Below are positions 1 through 5,801 of a stretch of 8,062 nucleotides of DNA, in pieces. The translations under genes were made by a program, and so were the position numbers. The stretch is from Bifidobacterium breve (lineage in GTDB: Bacteria > Actinomycetota > Acidimicrobiia > Acidimicrobiales > Ilumatobacteraceae), in contig CAMDBY010000072.1 in assembly GCA_945889575.1 (NCBI GenBank), forward strand, positions 1 to 8,062, read 5' to 3'. The first letter of the stretch is position 1; every line of letters begins with the position of its first letter. The notes under the pieces were generated by a model. It had not been told where the DNA came from. It did not search any database and saw only the letters and a list, made by a program, of their open reading frames with translations.

Positions 1-1045
1 GTTCACGAGAAACACCCATGGCTGCCAATACGTGTGATGGCTCCATGGCCCCGCTTGCACACGCCGATGCAGCAGACACACATACACGCGCCTCATCTAA
101 CAGGTCCAACAATGATTCGCTTTCAAGATTTTCCAAGCACACATGAGCCGTACCAGCAGTGCCAGCACCTGGCGCGAGAGTTGCTGTGGCGCATTCGATG
201 CGTGATGTGATTCCATTAATCAACTGGTCACGCAACCTGCCAATTCGGGCCACTTCAGATGTGCGATTCTGATCAGTCAACGACAGCGCAATAGAAGTGC
301 CCACAATGCCCGCAACGTTGTGTGTGCCACTGCGACGATCACGTTCTTGTCCCCCACCCAAAATAAGTGGTTCTAGTGTCGCGCCTTCACGCAGCACCAT
401 GATTCCCATTCCTTTTGGTCCGCCAAATTTGTGGGCTGACAATGTCAAGACATCAACATGTGACCACACAGTTCGCAAGTCAATCCAACACGCCGCCTGC
501 ACAGCATCTGTGTGAAACAACGCATTAGGTGCCTGCCGACGCACAGCATGTGAGATGTGCTCTAAATCTGAAATTGCACCGGTCTCGTTATTCACTGCCA
601 TTACCGACACCACAGCAACATTGTCGAGGTCTGTTAGCACTGCCCGCATGACATCAGGGTCTACCGAGCCAGCAGACGTAACTGGCACCACGGTGCCATC
701 AATGTGCTCAACACAATGCAACACAGCATGATGTTCAGTTGAGCCACAAACAGCGGTACCACCAGTTCGACGAGTAGCACCAAGAACTGCTGCGTTAGCA
801 CCTTCGGTTCCACCGCTCGTGAAAATCACTTCACCAGGACGACATCCGATTACTTCAGCCACCACATCTCGTGCTTCATCAATGACCTGACGGGCTTCTC
901 GCGCAAATCGATGCGAGCCCGATGGGTTTGCGTACATCACATCGCCGTACTTGCTCATGGCATCTCGAGCCTCTGAGCGCAACGGAGACGTTGCAGCATG
1001 ATCGAGATACACGTACGAACGTGGCAAATTGGTGATCTCGGTCAT
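1..1045 (-). CDS. Cysteine desulfurase, class I NifS/IscS-like (C-terminus off the left edge)
   Basis: PLP-dependent enzyme that removes sulfur from L-cysteine, giving alanine and an enzyme-bound persulfide for Fe-S cluster assembly or tRNA thiolation in the cytoplasm. I translated 348 codons without a stop from ATG 1045. Visible motifs are the N-terminal YLDHAATSPLR (residues 13-23), SGGTEGAN (77-84), TEHHAV (103-108), NNETG (152-156), HTDAVQA (178-184), the PLP-lysine motif SAHKFGGPKG with K206, RSGTHN (238-243) and the active-site loop SAASACASGAMEPSHVL with C329. K206 and C329 lie almost where E. coli IscS has K206 and C328. The loop is of the long, mobile IscS/NifS type rather than the SufS type. 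Family members are about 380-400 residues, so roughly 40 C-terminal residues are missing. An in-frame TAG sits directly before the ATG, so no earlier start is possible. In actinobacteria such genes often precede the tRNA 2-thiouridylase mnmA; that neighbour would lie outside the window. Confidence 0.96.
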   Translation of the reverse strand, partial: MTEITNLPRSYVYLDHAATSPLRSEARDAMSKYGDVMYANPSGSHRFAREARQVIDEARDVVAEVIGCRPGEVIFTSGGTEGANAAVLGATRRTGGTAVCGSTEHHAVLHCVEHIDGTVVPVTSAGSVDPDVMRAVLTDLDNVAVVSVMAVNNETGAISDLEHISHAVRRQAPNALFHTDAVQAACWIDLRTVWSHVDVLTLSAHKFGGPKGMGIMVLREGATLEPLILGGGQERDRRSGTHNVAGIVGTSIALSLTDQNRTSEVARIGRLRDQLINGITSRIECATATLAPGAGTAGTAHVCLENLESESLLDLLDEARVCVSAASACASGAMEPSHVLAAMGVSRE

Positions 1046-1057
1046 CTAATCAGGCTA
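1046..1057 (-). promoter_or_regulatory. Candidate leaderless promoter (-10 TAGCCT) of the cysteine desulfurase
   Basis: Read on the minus strand, TAGCCT (1057-1052) fits the actinobacterial -10 pattern TANNNT and is followed by exactly 6 nt (GATTAG) and the ATG at 1045-1043. That spacing would place the transcription start on the A of the start codon. No Shine-Dalgarno sequence lies at a usable distance; a GAGGGGA is about 20 nt upstream, too far. No clear -35 is visible. The same layout occurs at the Nfu gene and the 47-residue ORF, which raises my confidence. Confidence 0.45.
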
Positions 1058-1084
1058 CCGATGCGTCCCCTCACACATGGTCGT

Positions 1085-1090
1085 GGTGGA
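1085..1090 (+). promoter_or_regulatory. Likely ribosome binding site GGTGGA of the methyltransferase
   Basis: GGTGGA ends 10 nt before ATG 1101. It is a moderate match to the anti-SD. It supports this start, and an in-frame TAG at 1092-1094 excludes any upstream extension. A promoter for this gene must overlap the 55-bp divergent gap with the cysteine desulfurase; I could not identify clear -35/-10 boxes on this strand. Confidence 0.4.
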
Positions 1091-1100
1091 CTAGTACCTG

Positions 1101-1880
1101 ATGAGCCACCATGAAGCGAACCCCTATGGCGTTGATGGATATGACGCAACGACCTATGGCGATTCCTTTGCCGAGGTCTACGACCAGTGGTACGCAGACC
1201 TCGACGATGCCGATTTTCTCGAATCCGTCGTCAGTTCCCTACCCCCTCAGTCGGTTCGCGTTCTTGAGCTCGGTGTCGGCACAGGACGACTTGTAGCGCA
1301 ATGGCTGTCATTGCGGCCCACGGCTAGCGACACCATCATTGGCATTGATTCATCGGCAGCGATGTTGCAGATTGCGCAAGAAAAGAACTTCCCTGCTTCC
1401 GTCTCCTTCATACGCGGTGACTTTTCAGAACAACTACCAAACGGCCCGTTCGATGTTGTATTCATCGGATACAACACGCTGTTCAATGTGCCAGACGAGG
1501 CAGCCCTTCATTCCTGCATCAGAAATATTGCACACGCCCTTACTTCGACTGGGTCGCTGTATATCGACGCCGTCATTCCGAATTCAACAGAAGCCTCAAC
1601 ACATGAATCCATGCAAACCATGGCCACAGGGGAAGAAGTACTCGCCACCAGCCACCATGACCCGCTGTCTCAGCGCATCACAGGCACATTCACTCACCCT
1701 GGTCCTGAACACGGTGCACACATTCGGTCATGGGCTGTTCGTTACTTCACCCCACCCCAACTCGATGCAATTGCCGAACAGTCTGGACTGGCTTTGTTCT
1801 CTCGATATGCCGACGGGCGTCAGACGGCGTTTACTTCAGATTCACATCGTCATATCAGTCGGTATTCACCCACTATGTGA
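1101..1880 (+). CDS. Class I SAM-dependent methyltransferase, substrate unknown
   Basis: 259-residue Rossmann-fold methyltransferase, predicted cytoplasmic, transferring a methyl group from S-adenosylmethionine to an unidentified acceptor. After an N-terminal helix region with AEVYDQWY (residues 24-31), motif I is VLELGVGTGRL (54-64), the acidic ribose-binding residue is D83 in GIDSSAAML (81-89), the adenine-side motif is RGDFSEQLP (105-113), and motif IV-like FDVVFIGYNTLFN covers 117-129. The second half (about 150-259) is a beta-rich cap with no motif I can name. The order and length resemble small-molecule methyltransferases of the Methyltransf_25 type rather than RNA or protein methylases. 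It is divergent from the cysteine desulfurase (55 bp apart) and 60 bp upstream of galT on the same strand, so co-transcription with galT is possible. Nothing in the context fixes its substrate. Confidence 0.88.
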   Translation: MSHHEANPYGVDGYDATTYGDSFAEVYDQWYADLDDADFLESVVSSLPPQSVRVLELGVGTGRLVAQWLSLRPTASDTIIGIDSSAAMLQIAQEKNFPASVSFIRGDFSEQLPNGPFDVVFIGYNTLFNVPDEAALHSCIRNIAHALTSTGSLYIDAVIPNSTEASTHESMQTMATGEEVLATSHHDPLSQRITGTFTHPGPEHGAHIRSWAVRYFTPPQLDAIAEQSGLALFSRYADGRQTAFTSDSHRHISRYSPTM

Positions 1881-1925
1881 CTCCTTTGCGAGCCGATAGT
1901 CCACCGAAAACAAGGCATTTCGCCC

Positions 1926-1938
1926 TATCCTGAAGGAG
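1926..1938 (+). promoter_or_regulatory. Overlapping -10-like TATCCT and tight Shine-Dalgarno GAAGGAG before galT
   Basis: TATCCT (1926-1931) fits the TANNNT -10 pattern and ends 9 nt before ATG 1941. GAAGGAG (1932-1938) is a strong anti-SD match but ends only 2 nt before the ATG, much closer than the usual 5-9 nt. The two elements overlap by the T at 1931. Either galT is started from an upstream transcript with a cramped RBS, or it has its own almost leaderless transcript. No -35 is evident at 16-18 nt from TATCCT. Confidence 0.35.
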
Positions 1939-1940
1939 CA

Positions 1941-2927
1941 ATGAGTCAACTTCGTCTCAATCTTCTCACCGGCCGATGGGTCACGGTGGTGCCATCTCGA
2001 GCTCAACGCACGAGTGACTTTGCTCCGCGCGCACAAAAAGTTGAAAACGATCCTGATCGCGAATGCCCATTTTGTCCCGACAGCGCACATTCACATGCAG
2101 ATGTTCCGTTATTGGAAAATGTTGACGCAGCAGGCAATTGGCAATTGCGCGTAATCGCGAACCGCTACCCCGCATTCGAAGGCGACGAGTCACTTGCAGT
2201 ACGCAACCTCGGCCCGGTACACGTCATGGCTGAAGCCAGTGGCACCCACGAAGTGTTTGTGTACTCACCAGAACACGAAGTGCGTCTCCACCAACTTTCT
2301 GATGATCAGATCGCCCAACTCATGACTGCACTCAAGGCTCGCTTTATCGCACATGCCAACACTCCAAACATTCGTTACACGCAAGCAATTGTGAATCATG
2401 GTCGTGAAGCTGGCGCATCACTTGCTCACCCCCACGGACAGTTGCTCGGACTTCCGTTTGTACCAGGCGAAATTCTTGAAGAAGAACGCGCTTTCGAACG
2501 CTTCAAAGGTGGATGCATTGTGTGCACCACCACCGAAGCAGAATCAAACAACGAACGTTTCGTTCTTGAAAATGATCACGCCATGGTGATTTGCCCGTTC
2601 TGGTCTTCTAGCCCCTATGAATTGCTCATCATGCCAAAAGATCACCAGCAACACCTCACTGATTCATCCGACGATGCACTCACCGGTGTTGGTCTTGCCG
2701 TTCGTGATGCTCTGAAGCATCTTGTTGCCACCCTTGGCGACATTGCCTTCAACCTCGTGTTCCATACAGCCCCATCGCATCACGAAGGCACGTACCACTG
2801 GCACGCACACCTGTTCCCCAAACTCACCACCACTGCCGGTTTCGAACGCGGCACAGGCGTCATGATCAATATCATCGCGCCTGAATTTGCAGCAGACGCT
2901 CTGCGCCGCGCTGCAGTTGGCGTTTGA
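1941..2927 (+). CDS. galT: GalT-like hexose-1-phosphate uridylyltransferase (HIT superfamily)
   Basis: 328-residue nucleotidyltransferase of the galactose-1-phosphate uridylyltransferase family, which swaps UMP between UDP-glucose and galactose 1-phosphate through a uridylylated histidine in the Leloir pathway. The N-terminus LRLNLLTGRWV is the family's usual opening and fixes the start. Metal-ligand candidates are C42/C45 (CPFC), H112 (SPEHEV) and H163. The active-site motif HPHGQ spans 163-167, with H165 as predicted nucleophile. The C-terminal half has SSPYELLIMPK (223-233) and YHWHAHLFPKL (285-295), a second His-rich metal or product site. A second CxxC (C192, C195) follows the active site, as in compact GalT-like proteins of other bacteria. 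No galK or galE is in the window, so specificity for another sugar phosphate or nucleotide (ADP-sugar phosphorylase-like) cannot be excluded. The SRPBCC gene follows after 3 nt. Confidence 0.88.
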   Translation: MSQLRLNLLTGRWVTVVPSRAQRTSDFAPRAQKVENDPDRECPFCPDSAHSHADVPLLENVDAAGNWQLRVIANRYPAFEGDESLAVRNLGPVHVMAEASGTHEVFVYSPEHEVRLHQLSDDQIAQLMTALKARFIAHANTPNIRYTQAIVNHGREAGASLAHPHGQLLGLPFVPGEILEEERAFERFKGGCIVCTTTEAESNNERFVLENDHAMVICPFWSSSPYELLIMPKDHQQHLTDSSDDALTGVGLAVRDALKHLVATLGDIAFNLVFHTAPSHHEGTYHWHAHLFPKLTTTAGFERGTGVMINIIAPEFAADALRRAAVGV

Positions 2928-2930
2928 TTC

Positions 2931-3371
2931 ATGGGAAGCATTCGCGTAGCGATTGATATCAACGCGAGCACTCAGCGAGTGTGGGAAATCGTCGAACCAA
3001 TTGAGCGTCATATTGATTGGATGGCAGATGCCGTTGCGATTCGTTTCAAAACTGATCAGACACGCGGCACAGGCACTGAATTTTATTGCGACACCAAAGT
3101 TGGCCCCATCAAACTTGTCGATGAGATGAAGATCACTTCATGGGTTCCACAAGTAGCCATGGGCGTCACACACACCGGCGTTGTTACCGGAACTGGTGAA
3201 TTCACACTTGAAGCTCTTTCTCCATCAAGCACTCGATTCGTGTGGACCGAAGTCTTGGTTTTCCCATGGTGGCTTGGTGGAAAACTCGGCGCTCTTGTTG
3301 GCGGTCAAATTGTGATGAAAGCAATTTGGCGCAAGAACTTACGCATTCTCAAAAAACTCGCTGAACAATAA
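2931..3371 (+). CDS. SRPBCC/START-like small protein (polyketide cyclase/dehydrase family)
   Basis: 146-residue protein with the helix-grip fold pattern of the SRPBCC superfamily: an opening beta strand with VAIDINASTQRVWEIV (residues about 6-21), where a strand runs into the first helix, then WMADAVAIRF (about 30-39), alternating beta strands through the middle, and a long amphipathic C-terminal helix (about 118-146) ending in RILKKLAEQ. Such proteins bind hydrophobic ligands in a cavity and are usually cytoplasmic. The ligand here is unknown. WTEVLVFPWWLGG (about 104-116) is unusually rich in aromatics and may sit against a membrane or line the pocket. There is no clear Shine-Dalgarno; the ATG lies 3 nt after the galT stop (TGA TTC ATG), which suggests translational coupling. 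Its stop codon directly abuts the stop of the convergent membrane protein gene. Confidence 0.8.
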   Translation: MGSIRVAIDINASTQRVWEIVEPIERHIDWMADAVAIRFKTDQTRGTGTEFYCDTKVGPIKLVDEMKITSWVPQVAMGVTHTGVVTGTGEFTLEALSPSSTRFVWTEVLVFPWWLGGKLGALVGGQIVMKAIWRKNLRILKKLAEQ

Positions 3372-3983
3372 TCACGCAGGTCGTGGCGCAGACCAGCCAC
3401 GCCACTTTGAAATCACGCGGATTGAAAACGCAAGTACGATTCCTGCAATGGCCACTGCTGATTGGTTGAAATTCAATTCATCGCCAACCACAACAACTAT
3501 TGCCGCAGCTATAGCTGCAGTCGCATAGATCTCTCGGTGCAACACCACAGGAATCTCACGAACCAAAACATCGCGTGCCACCCCTCCCCCAATTGCAGTG
3601 AGCATGCCAATACCAATAGATGCAGGGGCATTAACACCAGCACTCAATGCCTTCTGTGCACCAGCAACTGCGAACAGACCCAAGCCTGCCGCGTCAAGCA
3701 CGAGAAGTGGTTTTTGTAACCGAGTAATTGTGGGGTGAACAAAGAAAACAAAAACACCACACACAACAGGCACGACTAAATATCGAGCATCGGTAAATGT
3801 GGCAGGAGGTGCAATCCCCAACAACAGATCACGAATGATTCCGCCGCCTAAAGCAGACGTGGCCGCCAAGGCAAGTACCCCAAAAATATCGAGGTTCTTT
3901 TCCACGCCGACCAAGCCACCAGAAAATGCAAATACGGCAATACCCACCAAGTCGAGCACAAGCAGCAGGGTTGAAGTACTCAT
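3372..3983 (-). CDS. TRIC / UPF0126 family membrane protein (cation channel or glycine transporter)
   Basis: 203-residue integral membrane protein made of two homologous three-helix repeats plus a final helix, the TRIC architecture. The repeat signatures are GGGIIRDLLLG (residues 46-56) and GGGVARDVLVRE (133-143 region), each followed by a proline kink (PP at 59-60, P145). Paired acidic residues D11 and D97 open the repeats. Family members YicG/YadS are annotated either as trimeric intracellular cation channels (potassium-selective in structural work) or, under the current Pfam name, as glycine transporters; the sequence alone does not decide. Its position after azlCD favours an amino-acid transport theme, which is inference. 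It is the last gene of the minus-strand cluster, 30 nt after azlD, and ends flush against the SRPBCC stop with no spacer. Confidence 0.9.
   Translation of the reverse strand: MSTSTLLLVLDLVGIAVFAFSGGLVGVEKNLDIFGVLALAATSALGGGIIRDLLLGIAPPATFTDARYLVVPVVCGVFVFFVHPTITRLQKPLLVLDAAGLGLFAVAGAQKALSAGVNAPASIGIGMLTAIGGGVARDVLVREIPVVLHREIYATAAIAAAIVVVVGDELNFNQSAVAIAGIVLAFSIRVISKWRGWSAPRPA
3383..3408 (+). terminator. Possible terminator hairpin of the galT-SRPBCC transcript
   Basis: GTGGCG (3383-3388) and CGCCAC (3400-3405) form a perfect 6-bp GC-rich stem with an 11-nt loop, followed on the plus strand by TTT. It starts 12 nt after the SRPBCC stop codon, where a terminator is expected, but lies within the 3' end of the convergent TRIC gene and has only a short T tract. 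A shorter alternative pairing (GTGGC with GCCAC at 3396-3400) also exists. It could equally be a by-product of the coding sequence. Confidence 0.35.
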
Positions 3984-3988
3984 GTTCT

Positions 3989-4011
3989 CAGTCTCACAGA
4001 AACACAGACTG
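3989..4011 (-). repeat. Small inverted repeat in the azlD-TRIC gap
   Basis: CAGTCT (3989-3994) pairs with AGACTG (4006-4011) around an 11-nt loop. The pair fills most of the 30-nt spacer, the largest gap in the minus-strand cluster. In the mRNA it would sit just after the azlD stop and 5 nt before the TRIC ATG, so it could dampen TRIC translation or mark a processing site. There is no U tract, so it does not look like a terminator. A 6-bp match in this space could be chance. Confidence 0.25.
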
Positions 4012-4013
4012 CA

Positions 4014-4316
4014 CTAGACAAACACACGTATGAGGGCTGTGGTCCCCACCCCAGCAACAATCACTACAACAAACGGCAACTTGCGCCACGTAGCAAGCAC
4101 CGCAACCGCTAAACCGGCAGCACGCGCATCAATGGCGTAGTGCTGGCCAGTCGTAAACGTATCTTTCGCAATCAGCCCTGCAAGCAACGCTGCTGGAATC
4201 AGTAACAAACAACGTTGTACCACCAGCGGCATCTCACGCTGTCCAATGATGACAGCACCAAGAAGCTTCAGGCCATACGCGCACGCAGCCAATGCCAAAA
4301 CAAAGGTCCAACTCAT
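4014..4316 (-). CDS. azlD: AzlD, small subunit of a branched-chain amino acid exporter
   Basis: 100-residue, very hydrophobic protein of the AzlD family, the small partner of AzlC in the LIV-E type exporter for leucine, isoleucine and valine (and the azaleucine analogue in Bacillus). Three to four membrane helices are visible: about residues 3-24, 29-47, 66-78 and 80-100. The C-terminal LPFVVVIVAGVGTTALIR (79-96) is the conserved family tail. Length is normal for the family (about 100-110). The ATG overlaps the azlC stop in an ATGA junction and lacks a clear Shine-Dalgarno, so translation is probably coupled to azlC, which fits an obligate two-subunit transporter. Cargo specificity is known from the family, not visible here. 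Confidence 0.9.
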   Translation of the reverse strand: MSWTFVLALAACAYGLKLLGAVIIGQREMPLVVQRCLLLIPAALLAGLIAKDTFTTGQHYAIDARAAGLAVAVLATWRKLPFVVVIVAGVGTTALIRVFV

Positions 4317-5017
4317 GGTGCGCCGTCTGTCGTCACTGTTTGTTCGCCCGAAGCCGGTGATATGCCGAACAACATGCCAAGTGCTGAAACAAGTATCGGT
4401 AAACCAATCGGCATGAACGGCGCAAGCGCTACTGCTGCCACTGCACCAAACAATGCGGCTTTACGTCCAGTAGATGTACGCAGGTGCGGTGCAATCATTG
4501 CCGTGAACATCACAGGGAATGCTGAATCAAGTCCGAAATCGCTTGGGTTAATACTGGAACCCACTAGAGCACCGAGCAACGTTCCGATATTCCAGCTTGC
4601 GTAAAGGATTGCACCAGAAATCCAGAATGCAGTTCGGCGGGTAGCCGGATCAGTTTCTGCAGATACCACAGCAGTTGTTTCATCGATTACCCATTGCGCA
4701 CCAAGTAACCGAGAAGCGAGACTTCCCTGTTTCAACACGGGTGACATTGCTAAGCCATAGACCGCATTACGGCCCGACAGCAACACTGCCCCACCGAATG
4801 CACTTGCGACTGTTCCGCCTGAAGCGAGAACACTGACTGCAGACATTTGTGAAGCACCGGTGAAAACAAGCAAAGACATAGCGCATGTTTGCGCAACAGA
4901 TGCTCCGGCCGAAACGGACAAGACTCCGAATGATGCGCCGAAGATAACAAACGCAATGCCAATCATTAGCGAGGCAGAAATGAAGCGGCGTGCATCAGGT
5001 GCGCGAAAATGATGCAT
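4313..5017 (-). CDS. azlC: AzlC, large subunit of a branched-chain amino acid exporter
   Basis: 234-residue polytopic membrane protein of the AzlC/BrnF family, which with AzlD exports branched-chain amino acids. The conserved VFTGASQ stretch (residues 51-57) and GRNAVYGLAMSP (82-93) are family signatures, and WVIDETTAV (about 109-117) is the conserved acidic segment. I count about six hydrophobic spans, roughly 14-36, 41-65, 70-92, 130-155, 163-178 and 188-220. The last 15 residues are polar. Length is typical. The ATG lies 3 nt after the crotonase stop (TAG TTC ATG) with no strong Shine-Dalgarno, again suggesting coupling. With MeaB and a crotonase upstream, a plausible role is overflow export of branched-chain amino acids in balance with their catabolism; this is inference. 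Confidence 0.92.
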   Translation of the reverse strand: MHHFRAPDARRFISASLMIGIAFVIFGASFGVLSVSAGASVAQTCAMSLLVFTGASQMSAVSVLASGGTVASAFGGAVLLSGRNAVYGLAMSPVLKQGSLASRLLGAQWVIDETTAVVSAETDPATRRTAFWISGAILYASWNIGTLLGALVGSSINPSDFGLDSAFPVMFTAMIAPHLRTSTGRKAALFGAVAAVALAPFMPIGLPILVSALGMLFGISPASGEQTVTTDGAP

Positions 5018-5020
5018 GAA

Positions 5021-5800
5021 CTATTTGCCGGTAAAGGTGGCTTTGCCTGGTCCGTGTTCGAGGAAACTAGCCACACCGATTTGACTGTCATTTGAGTGAA
5101 AAACATCTTCAAACAACTGGAGTTCAAGGGCAAGACCCGAAGCCAGATCAGTCTCAATGCCCTGGTCAACTGCCTGTTTGATTAGTCGAGTTGCGACCGT
5201 TGCGCCAGATGCGATGGTGATTGCCAGCTCAAGAGCGCGAGTCATCAGTGCGTCTGGTTCCACCACTTCGTTAGCAAGGCCAATAGAAAGTGCTTCTTCG
5301 GCCTTTACTTGACGACCTGTCGCCATGATTTCCTTAGCCCTGCTTGCACCCACGAGACGTGGAAGACGTTGCGTTCCGCCGCCGCCAGGAATAATGCCGA
5401 GGAGAATTTCGGGTTGTCCAAACACTGCCTTTGTTGACGCAATGCGATAGTCGCATGCCATAGACAATTCACACCCTCCGCCAAGCGCATAGCCACTGAC
5501 GGCAGCAATGGTGAACGAAGGAATTGCCGCAACTGCATTCAATGCGGCGTGAAACGCTGCGCCGATTGTTTTTGCTTCAGAAGGGCCACCAAATTCTGAA
5601 ATGTCAGCACCAGCGGCGAACAAACGGTCGCCACCTGTAAGAACAACTGCGCCTGCAGGATTGCTTGTGAGTTCACGCGCCACATCATGAAGGCGTGCCA
5701 GTAGCGCAGTAGAAAGAGCATTGACCTTTGGCGAGTTCAACGTGACGACAGCAACTCCATCACTACGGCGATCTATAAGGACTAAAGATTCATTAGACAT
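5021..5800 (-). CDS. Enoyl-CoA hydratase/isomerase (crotonase) family protein
   Basis: 259-residue crotonase-fold enzyme. Members usually hydrate 2-enoyl-CoA to 3-hydroxyacyl-CoA in beta-oxidation or branched-chain acid breakdown. Visible elements are the CoA-binding LNSPKVNALS (residues 21-30), the first oxyanion-hole strand FAAGADI (61-67), the second oxyanion-hole helix ALGGGCELSMACDYRIA (105-121) and FGQPEILLGIIPGGGGTQRL (127-146). Both catalytic glutamates of true hydratases are present as E111 and E131, 20 residues apart like E144/E164 of rat mitochondrial hydratase, so hydratase activity is likelier than a dehalogenase or isomerase role. The protein looks complete (about 260 is usual). 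A good Shine-Dalgarno lies 6 nt before the ATG, inside meaB, and only one base separates the two genes. Substrate chain length is not readable from sequence. Confidence 0.92.
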   Translation of the reverse strand: MSNESLVLIDRRSDGVAVVTLNSPKVNALSTALLARLHDVARELTSNPAGAVVLTGGDRLFAAGADISEFGGPSEAKTIGAAFHAALNAVAAIPSFTIAAVSGYALGGGCELSMACDYRIASTKAVFGQPEILLGIIPGGGGTQRLPRLVGASRAKEIMATGRQVKAEEALSIGLANEVVEPDALMTRALELAITIASGATVATRLIKQAVDQGIETDLASGLALELQLFEDVFHSNDSQIGVASFLEHGPGKATFTGK

Positions 5801-5801
5801 T

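Noticed and set aside
1881..1938. CTCCTT (1881-1886) complementary to the galT AAGGAG (1933-1938), a possible Shine-Dalgarno sequestering pair
   Set aside because: Only 6 bp over a 46-nt loop with no supporting stems; not stable enough to claim an RNA switch.
3352..3357. T6 tract on the minus strand just past the TRIC stop
   Set aside because: No stem precedes it, so it is not a recognisable intrinsic terminator; it comes from lysine codons of the SRPBCC gene.
3505..3518. Perfect 14-bp palindrome GCAGCTATAGCTGC
   Set aside because: It lies inside the TRIC gene and arises from symmetric Ala-Ala-Ile-Ala-Ala codons in a membrane helix; nothing suggests an operator.
4215..4604. 129-residue open frame on the plus strand opposite azlC/azlD
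   Set aside because: It is antisense to two well-supported genes, has no recognisable domain and spans their junction; a shadow frame.
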